DNA of 64,000 nucleotides from NCBI RefSeq assembly GCF_900187945.1, contig NZ_FYEH01000003.1:124001-188000 (forward strand), in the 5' to 3' direction. Made by a program: the position numbers and the translations under genes. Within the stretch, counting starts at the first letter, position 1. The number at the start of each line of letters is the position of its first letter. The stretch is from Arboricoccus pini (GTDB lineage: Bacteria; Pseudomonadota; Alphaproteobacteria; Geminicoccales; Geminicoccaceae). This document shows, piece by piece, positions 45,258-55,200 of this stretch. Under the pieces are notes generated by a model that was not told the DNA's origin, searched no databases, and saw only the letters and a program-made list of their open reading frames with translations.

Positions 45258-46610
45258 ATGGACCCCGTTCGTCACTTTATCAACCGCACCGTCGTGCCGC
45301 GCTCGCTGTTCTGGCGGACTTTTCTGATCGTCGTTCTACCGCTCCTCATCCTGCAGGTAGTTCTGACCTACATATTCTACAATCGGGTTTGGGACACCGT
45401 GACCTTCTGGCTTGCCTCAGGTGTGGCCGGCGAAGTGGCGATGGTCGTCGACCTCCTGGAAGAGACTCACGATCCAAACGCTCGCGCACACATTCTCGAC
45501 CTGGTCCGAGAGCATGCGGATTTGAGGATGTCCTTCGAACTCGGCGCCAAACTCGACGAAGCCGGCGCCGCAGCTGGCATGGATCGCTCCTTCTTCACGC
45601 ATATCGATAATAAAATTCTTGAGGCATTCGACGAGACCCTCAAAAAGCCATTCCTACTCGACCTGCGATTCGATCAACCAAGTTCGGTTGCGGTCTACGT
45701 GCAAATCGACGACGGCGTACTTAGGGTCATAGCGCCGCGAAAACGCCTGACGAGCACGACGACAGGGATATTTCTCACCTGGATGACCGGCGCTTCAGTA
45801 GTGCTCATGGTCGTCGCCATCTACTTCATGCGTTTGCAGATCCGCCCGATACGACTTTTAGCCAAGGCCATGGAAAGCCTTGGCAAAGGTCGCGATATTG
45901 GCGAGTTCAAGCCACGGGGAGCCGTGGAGATCCGCCAAGCGGCGCGCGCCTTCAACCTCATGCGTTTTCGCATCCTTCGTCACATCACCCAGCGCATGGA
46001 CATGCTGGCGGCTGTCAGTCACGATCTACGAACTCCCTTAACCCGGATGCGTCTTGAACTTGAGATGATGGGTAAGGACGACGAGCCTATTTTGGCCGGG
46101 CTTCGCGCCGACGTCGACGAGATGAGCACGCTTGTTGAGACCTATCTCTCCTTTGCTCGCGGCGAGGGACGTGAGGCCATGGAACCCACGCCCATAGGAC
46201 CGATCCTCGAAGGCATGCGCGAGCGAGCAGAACGAGCCGGCGTTGCCGTCGAGCTGTCGCCCTCACCGCCTATGACAGTGCCTCTCAGGCCCATTGCTTT
46301 TCGGCGATGCCTGGCCAATCTGGTCGATAATGCCTGCCGTCATGGGCGGCACATTGGCATAAGCGCAGCGCGCGTCGGCAATTATGTCGAAATTCAGATC
46401 GAGGATGATGGCCCAGGCATCCCGCCAAGTCAGAGGGAAGCCGTCTTCCAGCCCTTTGTTCGCGTCGAAGCTTCACGCTCTCGCTTTACGGGCGGCGTTG
46501 GATTGGGACTGGCGATAGCGCGCGACGTCATTCTCAGCCATGGTGGCGAAATTCTCCTTGGAGACTCCGCACGCGGAGGGCTCCGCGCCCTCGTGCGCGT
46601 GCCCGTCTGA
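45258..46610 (+). CDS. sensor histidine kinase, EnvZ type
   Basis: The 450-residue membrane kinase has transmembrane segments at about 20-40 and 168-190 enclosing a periplasmic domain of some 125 residues, a HAMP region (LQIRPIRLLAKAME), the H box with His255 in AVSHDLRTPLTRMRLELEMM, and an ATPase domain with NLVDNACRHG, DDGPGIPP and GVGLGLAIARDV. This is the EnvZ/PhoR-like architecture. It follows the response regulator by 87 bp and precedes maf by 26 bp. The sensed signal is unknown. Confidence 0.92.
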   Translation: MDPVRHFINRTVVPRSLFWRTFLIVVLPLLILQVVLTYIFYNRVWDTVTFWLASGVAGEVAMVVDLLEETHDPNARAHILDLVREHADLRMSFELGAKLDEAGAAAGMDRSFFTHIDNKILEAFDETLKKPFLLDLRFDQPSSVAVYVQIDDGVLRVIAPRKRLTSTTTGIFLTWMTGASVVLMVVAIYFMRLQIRPIRLLAKAMESLGKGRDIGEFKPRGAVEIRQAARAFNLMRFRILRHITQRMDMLAAVSHDLRTPLTRMRLELEMMGKDDEPILAGLRADVDEMSTLVETYLSFARGEGREAMEPTPIGPILEGMRERAERAGVAVELSPSPPMTVPLRPIAFRRCLANLVDNACRHGRHIGISAARVGNYVEIQIEDDGPGIPPSQREAVFQPFVRVEASRSRFTGGVGLGLAIARDVILSHGGEILLGDSARGGLRALVRVPV

Positions 46611-46636
46611 TTCCGATAGATCCTCCGATAGATTCA

Positions 46637-47251
46637 ATGTCAGCCGCCAATTCACCCCCTGTCATCCTCGCCTCGGGCAGCATCACGCGGGCAGCGCTTT
46701 TGCGCGCCGCTGGGATCGAACTCGCCGTTCAGCCGCCACTGGTCGACGAGGTGGCAGCGCGTGAGGCCCTGGCAGAGGAAGGCGCCAATGCCCGCGATGC
46801 CGCGACGGCGCTAGCCGAACTGAAGGCAGCCCAGGTCAGTCGGACAGCTCTCGGCGGATCGTTGGTCCTGGCCGCAGATCAGATCCTGGATGTCGGCGGC
46901 TCTTGGATAGGCAAGGCTAGTGATCGTTTTGAGGCGCGCCAGCATCTTCAATTGCTTCGAGGACGTGCGCATCAACTTTGGTCGGCCGCGGTGCTCTATC
47001 GCGATGGCACCCGCATATGGCACGCGGCCGAGGTCGCGACCCTGCACATGCGGGCATTCAGCAACGAATGGCTGGAAACCTATCTTGAGGCGGCGGGCGA
47101 TGCCATTTTGCAAAGTGTGGGCTGTTATCAGATCGAAGGGCTGGGAAGCCAGATGATGACTCGCATGGAGGGCTCCTACTTCGCCATCCTTGGACTACCA
47201 CTCCTGCCACTCCTCCAGGCTCTGCGTGACCATGATATCCTTGGCCGCTAG
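46637..47251 (+). CDS. maf: Maf family nucleotide pyrophosphatase
   Basis: Maf proteins hydrolyse non-canonical or pyrimidine nucleoside triphosphates. The 204-residue protein has ILASGSITRAALL (usual ASxSPRRxxLL, here with Ile-Thr for Pro-Arg), VDEVAAR, AADQILDVGG with the catalytic Asp and YQIEGLGSQM. Deviation in the first motif suggests the less typical Maf group found next to coaE in Alphaproteobacteria. Its stop abuts the coaE start; the aroE gene often located between them is missing. Confidence 0.87.
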   Translation: MSAANSPPVILASGSITRAALLRAAGIELAVQPPLVDEVAAREALAEEGANARDAATALAELKAAQVSRTALGGSLVLAADQILDVGGSWIGKASDRFEARQHLQLLRGRAHQLWSAAVLYRDGTRIWHAAEVATLHMRAFSNEWLETYLEAAGDAILQSVGCYQIEGLGSQMMTRMEGSYFAILGLPLLPLLQALRDHDILGR

Positions 47252-47254
47252 GTG

Positions 47255-47875
47255 ATGCTCGTCCTCGGGCTAACCGGCTCTCTGGCGATGGGAAAAAGTC
47301 GCACAGCTGCCATGTTCATGGCCCACGGCATCCCGGTCTTCGATAGCGATGCAACCGTGCATGGCCTTTACGCACCGGGGGGTGCCGCCGTCCTTCCGAT
47401 CCTCCGTTTGTTCGAGGATTGCGGCTCGGTCAGCGATGGGATCGACCGCGCAGCACTCGGCCGACGGATCCTGAGCGATGATACGGCAATGAGGGCGCTC
47501 GAACGCGTCGTCCATGCTCTTGTTCGTTCCAGCCAGCGCGCATTTCTTGAAACGCAGGCCAGGTTGGGACACTGGCTGACTGTCTTGGATATCCCGCTTC
47601 TCTATGAAAGCGGGGGCGATCGACGATGCGATCGAATCGTGGTGGTCAGCGCCTCTCCGTTCATTCAGAGCCAGCGCGCGCTCGCGAGGACCGGCATGAC
47701 CGCTCTCAGGCTTAAGTCGTTGCTCGAGCGGCAGACGCCCGATCTGCGCAAGCAATGTCTGGCCGACTTCGTGATCCACACTGGCGGCGATCGCGGGCGA
47801 CTCTCCAGGAACGTCGCGGAGATCTTAAGGAAGATGCGCCAGGTCCAGCCACATGCGTGGCCCAAACGCTGGTGA
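47255..47875 (+). CDS. coaE: dephospho-CoA kinase
   Basis: CoaE phosphorylates dephospho-CoA in the last step of coenzyme A synthesis. The 206-residue protein has the P-loop GLTGSLAMGKS at about residues 5-15, PVFDSDATVHGLY, the LDIPLLYESGGD segment and RMTALRLKSLLERQTPD-like TGMTALRLKSLLERQ. ATG at 47255 follows the maf stop by 3 bp; a GTG just before it would add one residue. With coaBC elsewhere in the window, two CoA genes are present. Confidence 0.94.
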   Translation: MLVLGLTGSLAMGKSRTAAMFMAHGIPVFDSDATVHGLYAPGGAAVLPILRLFEDCGSVSDGIDRAALGRRILSDDTAMRALERVVHALVRSSQRAFLETQARLGHWLTVLDIPLLYESGGDRRCDRIVVVSASPFIQSQRALARTGMTALRLKSLLERQTPDLRKQCLADFVIHTGGDRGRLSRNVAEILRKMRQVQPHAWPKRW

Positions 47876-47930
47876 AACGCCAGGCCGGACTATATGAAAA
47901 CGGCGTGTTCTTGAGGTCGAAAGGCGCAGA

Positions 47931-48611
47931 ATGATCCGCGAGATCGTCATGGATACCGAGACCACGGGTCTCGATCCCAACCAAGGGCATCGTCTGGTCG
48001 AATTGGGGGCTGTCGAACTGATCAATCACGTACCGACTGGCCGGACATTCCATCGCTACATCAATCCCGAGCGAGACATGCCCGAAGAGGCTCAGCGCAT
48101 TCACGGCCTCTCCGCGGAGTTCCTATCAGCCCATCCGGTCTTCGCGGCCAGCGAAGTAGTCGACGAATTCATCGCCTTCATCGCTGACAGCGCGCTGGTG
48201 ATTCACAATGCCGCCTTCGATATGCGCTTCATAAACGCCGAATTCGCTCGCTGCGGACGTCCGCTACTTCACCAAAGCCGCGCCATCGATACGCTGACGA
48301 TCGCCCAAAGGCGTTTCCCCGGTGCACCCAATAGCCTTGATGCGCTATGTCGACGCTTTGGCGTCGACAATAGCGCACGCACCAAGCATGGCGCCCTGCT
48401 CGACAGCGAGATCCTGGCCGAGGTTTATCTGCACCTGCTCGGCGGCCGCCAGGTGACCCTCGGCCTCATGACGCCCGACGTGCGGGCAAACGGGGGACGA
48501 ACCGTTGTCCGCAACAGGCACGAGCCCAGAATCTTCACGCCTTCAGTCGCCGAGCTAGAGGCCCACGAAGCCTTCATCGGCAAGCTCAAACACGCGATCT
48601 GGCTACAGTAG
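47931..48611 (+). CDS. dnaQ: DNA polymerase III subunit epsilon (proofreading exonuclease)
   Basis: The 226-residue protein is a DEDDh 3'-5' exonuclease: MDTETTGLDPNQGHRLVELGAV (first acidic pair at Asp8 and Glu10), HNAAFDMRFINAEF (third Asp), and KHGALLDSEILAEVYLHL (His and fourth Asp). The C-terminus binds the polymerase. It follows coaE by 55 bp, a conserved alphaproteobacterial order that usually continues to secB, which here lies about 6 kb away. Confidence 0.96.
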   Translation: MIREIVMDTETTGLDPNQGHRLVELGAVELINHVPTGRTFHRYINPERDMPEEAQRIHGLSAEFLSAHPVFAASEVVDEFIAFIADSALVIHNAAFDMRFINAEFARCGRPLLHQSRAIDTLTIAQRRFPGAPNSLDALCRRFGVDNSARTKHGALLDSEILAEVYLHLLGGRQVTLGLMTPDVRANGGRTVVRNRHEPRIFTPSVAELEAHEAFIGKLKHAIWLQ

Positions 48612-48720
48612 CACAGGCGCGTCGAGCGCTTGTGGCTTCACAACGTCGCATGCGCGCGGCTAAAACCCGGCCATCAGCGCTGCTTTGTCGCAGCTCTCTC
48701 TTTGCCCGCAGGAGCATCCC

Positions 48721-49938
48721 ATGGAGAAGATCACGGTCGCGAAGCCGATTGTCGAGATCGACGGCGACGAGATGACCCGGATCATCTGGCAGATGATCAA
48801 GGACAAGCTCATCCTCCCCTTCCTCGATGTTGATCTTCTTTATTTCGACCTCAGCATTGAGCATCGCGATGCCACCGACGACAAGGTAACGATCGAGGCG
48901 GCCGAGGCCATCAAGCTCCATAATGTCGGCGTGAAATGCGCGACGATCACGCCGGATGAAGCCCGGGTGAAGGAATTCGGGCTGAAAAAGATGTGGAGAT
49001 CCCCCAACGGGACGATCCGCAACATCCTGGGCGGCACCGTATTTCGCGAGCCGATCATCTGTAAGAATGTGCCACGCTTGGTGCCAGGTTGGACAAAGCC
49101 CATAGTCATCGGGCGCCATGCCTTCGGCGATCAATACCGGGCCACGGATTTCGTCGTGCCGGGAAAAGGCAAATTAACGATGCGCTTCGAGCCGGAAGAC
49201 GGCGGACCGGCCAAAGAATATGAAATCTTCAAATTCCCCAGCGCCGGCATCGCCATGGGCATGTACAACCTGGACGATAGCATCCGTGAGTTTGCCCGCG
49301 CATCATTCAACTACGGCCTTCTTCGGAGGTGGCCGGTCTACCTCTCGACCAAGAACACTATTCTCAAGGCTTATGACGGTCGATTCAAGGACCTGTTCCA
49401 GGAGGTCTTCGAGAGCGAGTTCAAGACCGAGTATGCAAAGCATAAGCTGACTTACGAACACCGTCTGATCGATGACATGGTGGCCTCGGCGCTTAAATGG
49501 TCAGGCGAATTTGTGTGGGCCTGCAAGAACTATGACGGCGACGTTCAATCGGACACGGTCGCCCAGGGCTTCGGCTCGCTCGGTTTGATGACATCAGTCC
49601 TGATGACACCCGATGGAAAGACCATCGAGGCCGAAGCGGCCCATGGCACCGTGACCAGGCATTATCGCGAACATCAAAAGGGCAAGGAGACATCGACCAA
49701 CCCGATCGCCTCCATCTATGCATGGACCCGCGGCCTGACGTACAGGGGCAAGATCGACGGCACACCAGAGGTGGAGAAATTTGCCCAGACGCTTGAGGAG
49801 GTGTGTGTCGCGACTGTCGAAGCAGGATACATGACCAAGGATCTTGCCATTCTCATCGGTCCGGACCAGCCATGGCTGACGACCACCCAGTTCCTCGACA
49901 AGCTGGAGCAGGGCCTCAAGGCTCGCTATAGCGCTTGA
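48721..49938 (+). CDS. icd: NADP-dependent isocitrate dehydrogenase
   Basis: Icd oxidatively decarboxylates isocitrate to 2-oxoglutarate in the TCA cycle. The 405-residue protein is of the eukaryotic-like homodimeric group: [68 protein letters not shown]-like [14 protein letters not shown] and the coenzyme region [23 protein letters not shown] lies before the ATG at 48721, so a longer in-frame start is rejected. Its stop overlaps a possible TTG start of the next gene. Confidence 0.97.
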   Translation: MEKITVAKPIVEIDGDEMTRIIWQMIKDKLILPFLDVDLLYFDLSIEHRDATDDKVTIEAAEAIKLHNVGVKCATITPDEARVKEFGLKKMWRSPNGTIRNILGGTVFREPIICKNVPRLVPGWTKPIVIGRHAFGDQYRATDFVVPGKGKLTMRFEPEDGGPAKEYEIFKFPSAGIAMGMYNLDDSIREFARASFNYGLLRRWPVYLSTKNTILKAYDGRFKDLFQEVFESEFKTEYAKHKLTYEHRLIDDMVASALKWSGEFVWACKNYDGDVQSDTVAQGFGSLGLMTSVLMTPDGKTIEAEAAHGTVTRHYREHQKGKETSTNPIASIYAWTRGLTYRGKIDGTPEVEKFAQTLEEVCVATVEAGYMTKDLAILIGPDQPWLTTTQFLDKLEQGLKARYSA

Positions 49939-50483
49939 GGTACGGCTACTGTTTGCATGGCCCGGCACAAGTGTCGGGCCTGCTGGCAATATTGTTGCTG
50001 ACCGCCTGCGCCAATATTGGTAATTCGGCAGGCCCGGCAGCACAGGTACAACTGACATCTGCCCTCGAATATCGCGCGATCGACGAAGAACTCCTCCGCG
50101 ACCCCTTTGTGTCGATGCGGGTTCAATTATGCGAGGCCACAGGTGGCAGCCATTGCCGCACACTAAGGATGCCAATTGACACCCTCTCGGCGCTAGACTC
50201 CCCTGGGCCTGTCATTGCATTTATTACGCTGCACGGACTTAGCGGCGGTCTAAATCTGCACGTGACTTGCGCAGTGACTGCCCCGAACCATGAAGTCACG
50301 TGGTCGGTGGACCTGCCTGCTCGGACCCCGGACGACTTTTCTCCCCATCTCCCGTTCTATCGCTCAACAACCATACCGTCGCGCGCTTTCGAACGTCCGG
50401 GCGTCTATATCGTAACGGTGTCGACTGACCATGGCGGTCTCACCCAAACAGATCTCACGATTTTGCCCGAGCACGAGCCCTAA
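49935..50483 (+). CDS. putative lipoprotein of unknown function
   Basis: The frame gives up to 182 residues with a hydrophobic signal and lipobox LLTAC (Cys25 counted from a TTG start at 49935 that overlaps the icd stop). TTG 49953 or GTG 49971 are alternative starts; all would keep the signal peptide. The mature part is mostly beta-like with two cysteines ([10 protein letters not shown]) and a repeated pattern of short strands. I do not recognise the family. Its overlap with icd suggests cotranscription. It ends 150 bp before a strong hairpin. Confidence 0.6.
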   Translation: MRYGYCLHGPAQVSGLLAILLLTACANIGNSAGPAAQVQLTSALEYRAIDEELLRDPFVSMRVQLCEATGGSHCRTLRMPIDTLSALDSPGPVIAFITLHGLSGGLNLHVTCAVTAPNHEVTWSVDLPARTPDDFSPHLPFYRSTTIPSRAFERPGVYIVTVSTDHGGLTQTDLTILPEHEP

Positions 50484-50634
50484 CATCAACGTCCGTCGGC
50501 CCGAGCTATAAGTACTCGGAGACCATCGGGTCCTTACTCTCGTTTACTTCCCGGACGATTCAGGGGTTCTGCTCGGTAGAAGAGGCGGGTTGCTGCTATT
50601 CCCGGCACCCACGCAAACGAGAGTTGACTCGGCA

Positions 50635-50662
50635 GTAGGCCCTGTCGGCGACAGGGGCCTAC
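50635..50662. terminator. strong hairpin between convergent lipoprotein and hslU genes
   Basis: GTAGGCCCTGTC (50635-50646) pairs with GACAGGGGCCTAC (50650-50662) with one bulged base and a tiny loop. No T run follows on either strand. Its place between convergent genes suggests a shared end or an mRNA-stabilising element. The rest of 50484-50706 shows nothing else. Confidence 0.6.
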
Positions 50663-50706
50663 AAGCCCTTTGTGGACCCCTGCCTGCTTACGTTACCCAA
50701 CTGCAG

Positions 50707-52062
50707 TTAGAGGATGAACTTGGACAGATCGCTATTGGCGATGAGTTCACCCACCTGACGTCGGACATAGTCACTATCGATCGTGATGGTCTCACCGCCT
50801 CGATCCGAAGCGGAGAAACTGATGTCTTCGACCAGTTTTTCCATGACAGTCTGGAGGCGCCGGGCACCGATATTCTCGACTTTCTCGTTGATATCGGCAG
50901 CCAGTGTGGCGACCTCGTCGATAGCTGTCTCTAGAATGTCGAGCGTAACCCCTTCCGTACCAAGAAGGGCAATATACTGCTTGATCAGGCTGGCCTCCGG
51001 CTCGACCAGGATCCGCCGCAAATCATCTCGGCGGAGCGGATCGAGTTCCACGCGGATGGGCAATCGGCCCTGCAGTTCCGGCAACAGGTCGGAAGGCTTG
51101 GCGACGTGAAACGCCCCCGATGCGATGAACAGGATATGCTCGGTCCTGACCATGCCGTATTTGGTGTTCACGCTGGTGCCTTCGACCAACGGAAGAAGGT
51201 CACGCTGAACACCTTCGCGGCTGACGTCAGCGCCGCGGCCCTCGCGGCTACTGATCTTGTCGATCTCGTCGATGAAAACGATACCGTTTTGCTCAGCCGC
51301 CTGGATGCCCTCTCGCGTGACCTGGTCAGGGTCCAGCAACTTATCGCTCTCTTCGGCCATCAAGATCGGATAGGAGTCGGCGATTCGAAGCTTCCGCTTC
51401 TTTGTTCGTCCGCCCATCGCCTTGCCGAAAATGTCCCCCAGATTGAGCATTCCCATTTGGGCGCCCGGCATGCCCGGAATGTCGATGGTCGGCATGGAGG
51501 CATTGCTCGTCTCCTGCACCTCGATTTCAATCTCTCGCTCCGAGAGTTGTCCGTCGCGCAGCATGCGCCGAAATTTCTCCCGCGTTTCCGCGGTGGCAGA
51601 GCTGCCGACAAGCGCATCCAGGACCCGCTCCTCCGCGTTCCTTTCCGCCTTCGCCTCCACTTCGCGACGCAACCGTTCGCGCGTCAGTTTAAGCGACACC
51701 TCCACGAGATCACGAATGATGCTCTCGACATCGCGGCCCACATAGCCCACCTCCGTGAACTTGGTGGCTTCAACCTTCAGGAACGGGGCCATCGCCAGCC
51801 TTGCCAGCCGACGAGCGATCTCTGTTTTACCGCAGCCTGTCGGCCCGATCATGAGGATGTTCTTGGGCAACACCTCTTCACGAAGTTGCTCGCCGAGCTG
51901 TTGACGTCGCCACCTGTTACGCAACGCAATCGCGACGGCCTTCTTTGCGGCCTTTTGACCGACGATGAAGCGATCAAGCTCGGATACGATCTCACGCGGC
52001 GTTAGTGACGTTGTCTGCAGGGAGGCACGGGCGGTCTCTACCGCGCTATTCGACAGGTTCAT
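50707..52062 (-). CDS. hslU: ATP-dependent protease ATPase subunit HslU (ClpY)
   Basis: HslU unfolds substrates for the HslV peptidase. The 451-residue AAA+ protein has Walker [31 protein letters not shown] pore loop region, the I domain with SEREIEIEV and [23 protein letters not shown], Walker [11 protein letters not shown] and the C-terminal docking tail DLSKFIL. The ATG at 52062 lies 14 bp after the hslV stop; a TTG at 52080 would overlap hslV. hslV-hslU order is normal. Confidence 0.97.
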   Translation of the reverse strand: MNLSNSAVETARASLQTTSLTPREIVSELDRFIVGQKAAKKAVAIALRNRWRRQQLGEQLREEVLPKNILMIGPTGCGKTEIARRLARLAMAPFLKVEATKFTEVGYVGRDVESIIRDLVEVSLKLTRERLRREVEAKAERNAEERVLDALVGSSATAETREKFRRMLRDGQLSEREIEIEVQETSNASMPTIDIPGMPGAQMGMLNLGDIFGKAMGGRTKKRKLRIADSYPILMAEESDKLLDPDQVTREGIQAAEQNGIVFIDEIDKISSREGRGADVSREGVQRDLLPLVEGTSVNTKYGMVRTEHILFIASGAFHVAKPSDLLPELQGRLPIRVELDPLRRDDLRRILVEPEASLIKQYIALLGTEGVTLDILETAIDEVATLAADINEKVENIGARRLQTVMEKLVEDISFSASDRGGETITIDSDYVRRQVGELIANSDLSKFIL

Positions 52063-52076
52063 CTCTACTGGGGCTT

Positions 52077-52631
52077 TCAAAGCTCGATCGTCTCGACGGT
52101 CACCTGCGCATTCGTATAGACGCAGATCTCTGCCGCTATGGCCATGGAGCGCCGTGCAACATCTTCAGCGCTCAAGCCGTCGATATCAAGAAGGGCTCTT
52201 GCCGCGGACAACGCATAAGTGCCGCCAGAACCAATACCTATCAGCCCCCGCTCGGGCTCGAGGACATCGCCAACACCGGTTAACACGAGCGATATGTTGG
52301 CGTCGGCCACCGCCATCATTGCCTCCAAGCGGCGCAGATAGCGATCGGTACGCCAATCCTTGGCGAGTTCGACGCAAGCACGCATCAACTGCCCTTGGTG
52401 ACGCTCAAGCTTCGACTCCAACCGCTCAAGCAGCGTGAAGGCGTCAGCAGTGCTGCCGGCGAAACCGGCGATGATCGAGCCGCCACCGACGCGCCTCACC
52501 TTGCGGGCGTTCGATTTCATGACCGTCTGGTTGAAACTTACCTGGCCGTCTCCGGCCATGACAACCTGATTGCCTTTTCTGACGGATAATATTGTCGTGC
52601 CGTGCCACGGCCCGCCTTCCGGCGCTTCCAT
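52077..52631 (-). CDS. hslV: ATP-dependent protease proteolytic subunit HslV (ClpQ)
   Basis: HslV is a threonine peptidase of the proteasome fold. The 184-residue precursor begins [11 protein letters not shown], after which the catalytic Thr12 starts [21 protein letters not shown]; the propeptide is about eleven residues. [20 protein letters not shown] and [13 protein letters not shown] follow. An in-frame extension to 52703 has no family likeness. It is upstream of hslU and 98 bp after a small unknown gene. Confidence 0.96.
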   Translation of the reverse strand: MEAPEGGPWHGTTILSVRKGNQVVMAGDGQVSFNQTVMKSNARKVRRVGGGSIIAGFAGSTADAFTLLERLESKLERHQGQLMRACVELAKDWRTDRYLRRLEAMMAVADANISLVLTGVGDVLEPERGLIGIGSGGTYALSAARALLDIDGLSAEDVARRSMAIAAEICVYTNAQVTVETIEL

Positions 52632-52729
52632 TAAGACCTCGTACGCTGCCCAGGGAGAACCCGCTCTAGGAGGTTCTCGCTCCAGCGGCGGATGTGGTCG
52701 CAATGAGGCAGCGGTTCAAGCAAGGCACT

Positions 52730-52978
52730 TCAATCGCACTCGCGTTGCGTCTCGAGAACGTCAACGGCGGTTGCCAATCGACGCAGCGCCACGACAAGGC
52801 CGCGCTCGTCCTTGAGTCTGAAGGCAGCAGTCACGAGTACGGCCGCGGTAACGACAGGCTGAAGTTCACTGATTTCTTCGCGCAGCCACGTCGCGATCTC
52901 CCCGGGCCGACGCCCATCATCGTTGGCTGCATCGAATTCATTTAAGATATCGTTCGAGCTCAACTTCTTCGTAATCAT
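52730..52978 (-). CDS. small hypothetical protein upstream of hslV
   Basis: The 82-residue frame has ATG at 52978 with GGAAG seven bases upstream, and encodes a soluble, mainly helical, slightly acidic protein (NDILNEFDAANDDGRRPGEIATWLREEISELQ, then a hydrophobic VVTAAVLVTAAFRL helix). I do not recognise a family. It may be cotranscribed with hslVU. It could be a chance frame, but the ribosome site and low-bias amino-acid use favour a gene. Confidence 0.45.
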   Translation of the reverse strand: MITKKLSSNDILNEFDAANDDGRRPGEIATWLREEISELQPVVTAAVLVTAAFRLKDERGLVVALRRLATAVDVLETQRECD

Positions 52979-53314
52979 TGAGGTCTTCCGCGATAAAACT
53001 TTGATCTGGATTTATCGTGCACTCGATTTCGACTGGCGAGACGATGCGCGCTTTATAGAGATGTCGGCAAAAAGAGTTACTTAATGACCAACATCAAAAT
53101 GAATAAACCCAAGGTTAATTTTAAGCAACGAAATATACATCCCCGGCGGGGATTATTGCTGGAGCATAGAGATATAAGTTTTGAAAATTCCGGCGGCTTT
53201 TGCCCAAAGAGTCAGCCAAAACCGGGCGGGGTGGCACGTCCCCGGCCCGCTCTGCTATAGGTGCCCCCGCACACAGACGTGCATGCCCTTCAGGACACAT
53301 ACCGGCGACGAACC
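52979..53314. other. AT-rich divergent region before yebC
   Basis: These 336 bp separate the minus-strand hslVU side from yebC. About 53050-53200 is markedly AT-richer than the surrounding DNA. ATCCCC (53139-53144) and GGGGAT (53148-53153) form a short dyad, and GGGCGGGG with CCCCGGCCC around 53224-53248 can pair imperfectly before yebC. An open frame at 53099-53260 has no ribosome site. Divergent promoters are likely here but no clear consensus is seen. Confidence 0.5.
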
Positions 53315-54061
53315 ATGGCTGGCCATTCCCAATTCAAGAACATCATGCACCGCAAGGGCCGCCAGGATAAGATGAAGGCGGCGAAGTTCACCCGTCTTTT
53401 GCGTGAGATCCAGGTAGCTTCTAAAAGCGGTCTCCCCGATGTTACGCATAATCCGCGGCTCCGCACTGCTGTTCAGGCGGCGCGCGCAGAAAATGTTCCC
53501 AAAGATAATATCGAGAGGGCCATCAAGAAGGGCCAGGGTGCGGATGGCGAGGACTATGAAGAAGTGCGCTATGAGGGTTATGGCCCCGGCGGCGTTGCGC
53601 TTATCGTCGAGGCGCTGACTGACAATCGCAATCGAACTGCCAGCGATATCCGCGCGGCATTCAATCGCTTTGGCGGCTCGCTCGGCGAAACGAACAGCGT
53701 CAGCTTCCAGTTCGACCGCGTTGGTCAGGTACGCTTTCCGGCCGCCGCCGCCTCGATGGACGAAATGTTGGAGGCAGCTATTGAAGCCGGGGCGGACGAC
53801 TGTGTCTCGGATGAAGAAAGCCATGAGATCACCTGCTCGCCAGACGATCTCGCAACCGTCCGCGATAGCCTCGAAGCCCGGTTTGGCCCACCCGAACAGG
53901 CCTTCTTGGGGTGGCGCGCCCAGGTACCCGTGATGATCGACGATGAGAAAGCCGAATCACTCTTCAAGTTGCTCGATGTCCTCGACGACAACGATGACGT
54001 TCAACGCGTGATCGGCAATTTCGAAGTATCGGAGACGGCACTCGCCCGGTTAACTACCTGA
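53315..54061 (+). CDS. yebC: YebC/PmpR family DNA-binding regulatory protein
   Basis: The 248-residue protein begins [18 protein letters not shown], a family hallmark, and has [31 protein letters not shown] and [23 protein letters not shown]. YebC proteins bind DNA in some species and recent work on the family links it to translation of proline stretches. It is directly upstream of ruvC, a conserved neighbourhood. Its stop shares a base with the ruvC start (TGATG). Confidence 0.96.
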   Translation: MAGHSQFKNIMHRKGRQDKMKAAKFTRLLREIQVASKSGLPDVTHNPRLRTAVQAARAENVPKDNIERAIKKGQGADGEDYEEVRYEGYGPGGVALIVEALTDNRNRTASDIRAAFNRFGGSLGETNSVSFQFDRVGQVRFPAAAASMDEMLEAAIEAGADDCVSDEESHEITCSPDDLATVRDSLEARFGPPEQAFLGWRAQVPVMIDDEKAESLFKLLDVLDDNDDVQRVIGNFEVSETALARLTT

Positions 54062-54585
54062 TGCGGGCAACTCGCCTCCTCGGGCTGGACCCCGGTCTCA
54101 GGCACACAGGCTGGGGCATGATCGAAAGCAACGCCAATCATCTGCGATTTCTAGCCTGCGGCTCCGTCGACAGCGACGACAAGGGCGATCTAGCAAGCAG
54201 ACTGCTCTCGATTCATACGCAGCTTGCGAAGATTATCGAGGACTGGTCGCCCGACGAAGCTGCGGTCGAAGAGACCGTGGTCAACGTCAACGCGCTTTCC
54301 TCACTCAAACTGGGCCATGCACGCGGTGTGATCGTGCTAACTGCGGCGACTGCTGGCCTGCCGGTGAGCGAGTATGCCTCCAAGCGCGTCAAGCGAGCAC
54401 TTGTCGGCACGGGCGCCGCTACGAAGGAACAGGTAGCGATGATGGTCACCCGGCTGCTGCCTGGGGCACGCGCCGTTACACACGACGCCATGGACGCCTT
54501 GGCCATCGCCATCTGCCATGCCCATGAGCGATCGACAGTCCATATGCTGCGCGATGGACGGATAATGGCGGGCGGCCGACCATGA
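54061..54585 (+). CDS. ruvC: crossover junction endodeoxyribonuclease RuvC
   Basis: RuvC cuts Holliday junctions. The 174-residue protein has the catalytic acid Asp10 in LLGLDPGLRHTGWG, a Glu in AAVEETVVNVN, and the paired aspartates in THDAMDALAIAICHAH. Start is coupled to yebC and its end overlaps ruvA by 4 bp, so yebC-ruvC-ruvA is likely one transcript. Confidence 0.96.
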   Translation: MRATRLLGLDPGLRHTGWGMIESNANHLRFLACGSVDSDDKGDLASRLLSIHTQLAKIIEDWSPDEAAVEETVVNVNALSSLKLGHARGVIVLTAATAGLPVSEYASKRVKRALVGTGAATKEQVAMMVTRLLPGARAVTHDAMDALAIAICHAHERSTVHMLRDGRIMAGGRP

Positions 54586-55187
54586 TCGCACACCTTAGAG
54601 GGTATGTTGCGAGGCAGGGAGAGACTTGGGCAGTGATCGATGTGGCAGGCGTCGGTTATCTCATCCATGCTTCGGCCCGGACTCTCCGCCAGTTACCCAG
54701 CCACGGAGAAGCCGTCGAAATTCTCACCACCATGCAGGTGAGCGAGGAGCAGATCCGCCTCTATGGGTTCATCGACGAAGCGGAACAGCGCACATTCGCA
54801 TTGCTGCAAACAGTCCAGGGCGTCGGAACGCGCGTAGCGTTGGGCGTCTTGGGCGTGATCGGACCCGATGGCTTGGCGGCCGCGGTCATGGCAGGGGACA
54901 AGGCCGCACTAACCAGGGCCCCTGGCGTGGGTGCCAGGCTCGCTGCCCGCATCCTCGCAGAGTTGAAGGAGCGGCTGGTCGATGTCGCATCCATTTCAGC
55001 TCCGACGGGCACGGTGGCCGCACCACCCGGCGGTGAAAGCGGCGACGATGCCCTAGCCGCTCTTGTCAATCTAGGCTTCGGACGCTCGGAGGCATTCCTG
55101 GCGCTTGGCCGGGTACGATCGAAAGTCGGTGGCGATGCCGCCATCGACCTTTTGATCCGCGAGAGCCTTAAGGAATTGACGCATTGA
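54582..55187 (+). CDS. ruvA: Holliday junction branch migration protein RuvA
   Basis: RuvA tetramers bind the junction and position RuvB. The 201-residue protein has the N-terminal OB domain ([29 protein letters not shown] in part), two helix-hairpin-helix motifs ([17 protein letters not shown], then [20 protein letters not shown]) and a short C-terminal domain that contacts RuvB ([12 protein letters not shown]). It overlaps ruvC by 4 bp. Confidence 0.96.
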   Translation: MIAHLRGYVARQGETWAVIDVAGVGYLIHASARTLRQLPSHGEAVEILTTMQVSEEQIRLYGFIDEAEQRTFALLQTVQGVGTRVALGVLGVIGPDGLAAAVMAGDKAALTRAPGVGARLAARILAELKERLVDVASISAPTGTVAAPPGGESGDDALAALVNLGFGRSEAFLALGRVRSKVGGDAAIDLLIRESLKELTH

Positions 55188-55200
55188 GGAAGGCGATCGC

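Noticed and set aside
43982-46610. A novel three-component signalling system (MarR plus two-component pair)
   Set aside because: The order resembles petP-petR and similar loci known in Alphaproteobacteria, so it is not new in itself; only its operator arrangement is reported.
53099-53260. A 53-residue plus-strand frame before yebC
   Set aside because: It begins in the AT-rich patch with no ribosome site and consists of basic low-information sequence; the region is better read as a promoter area.
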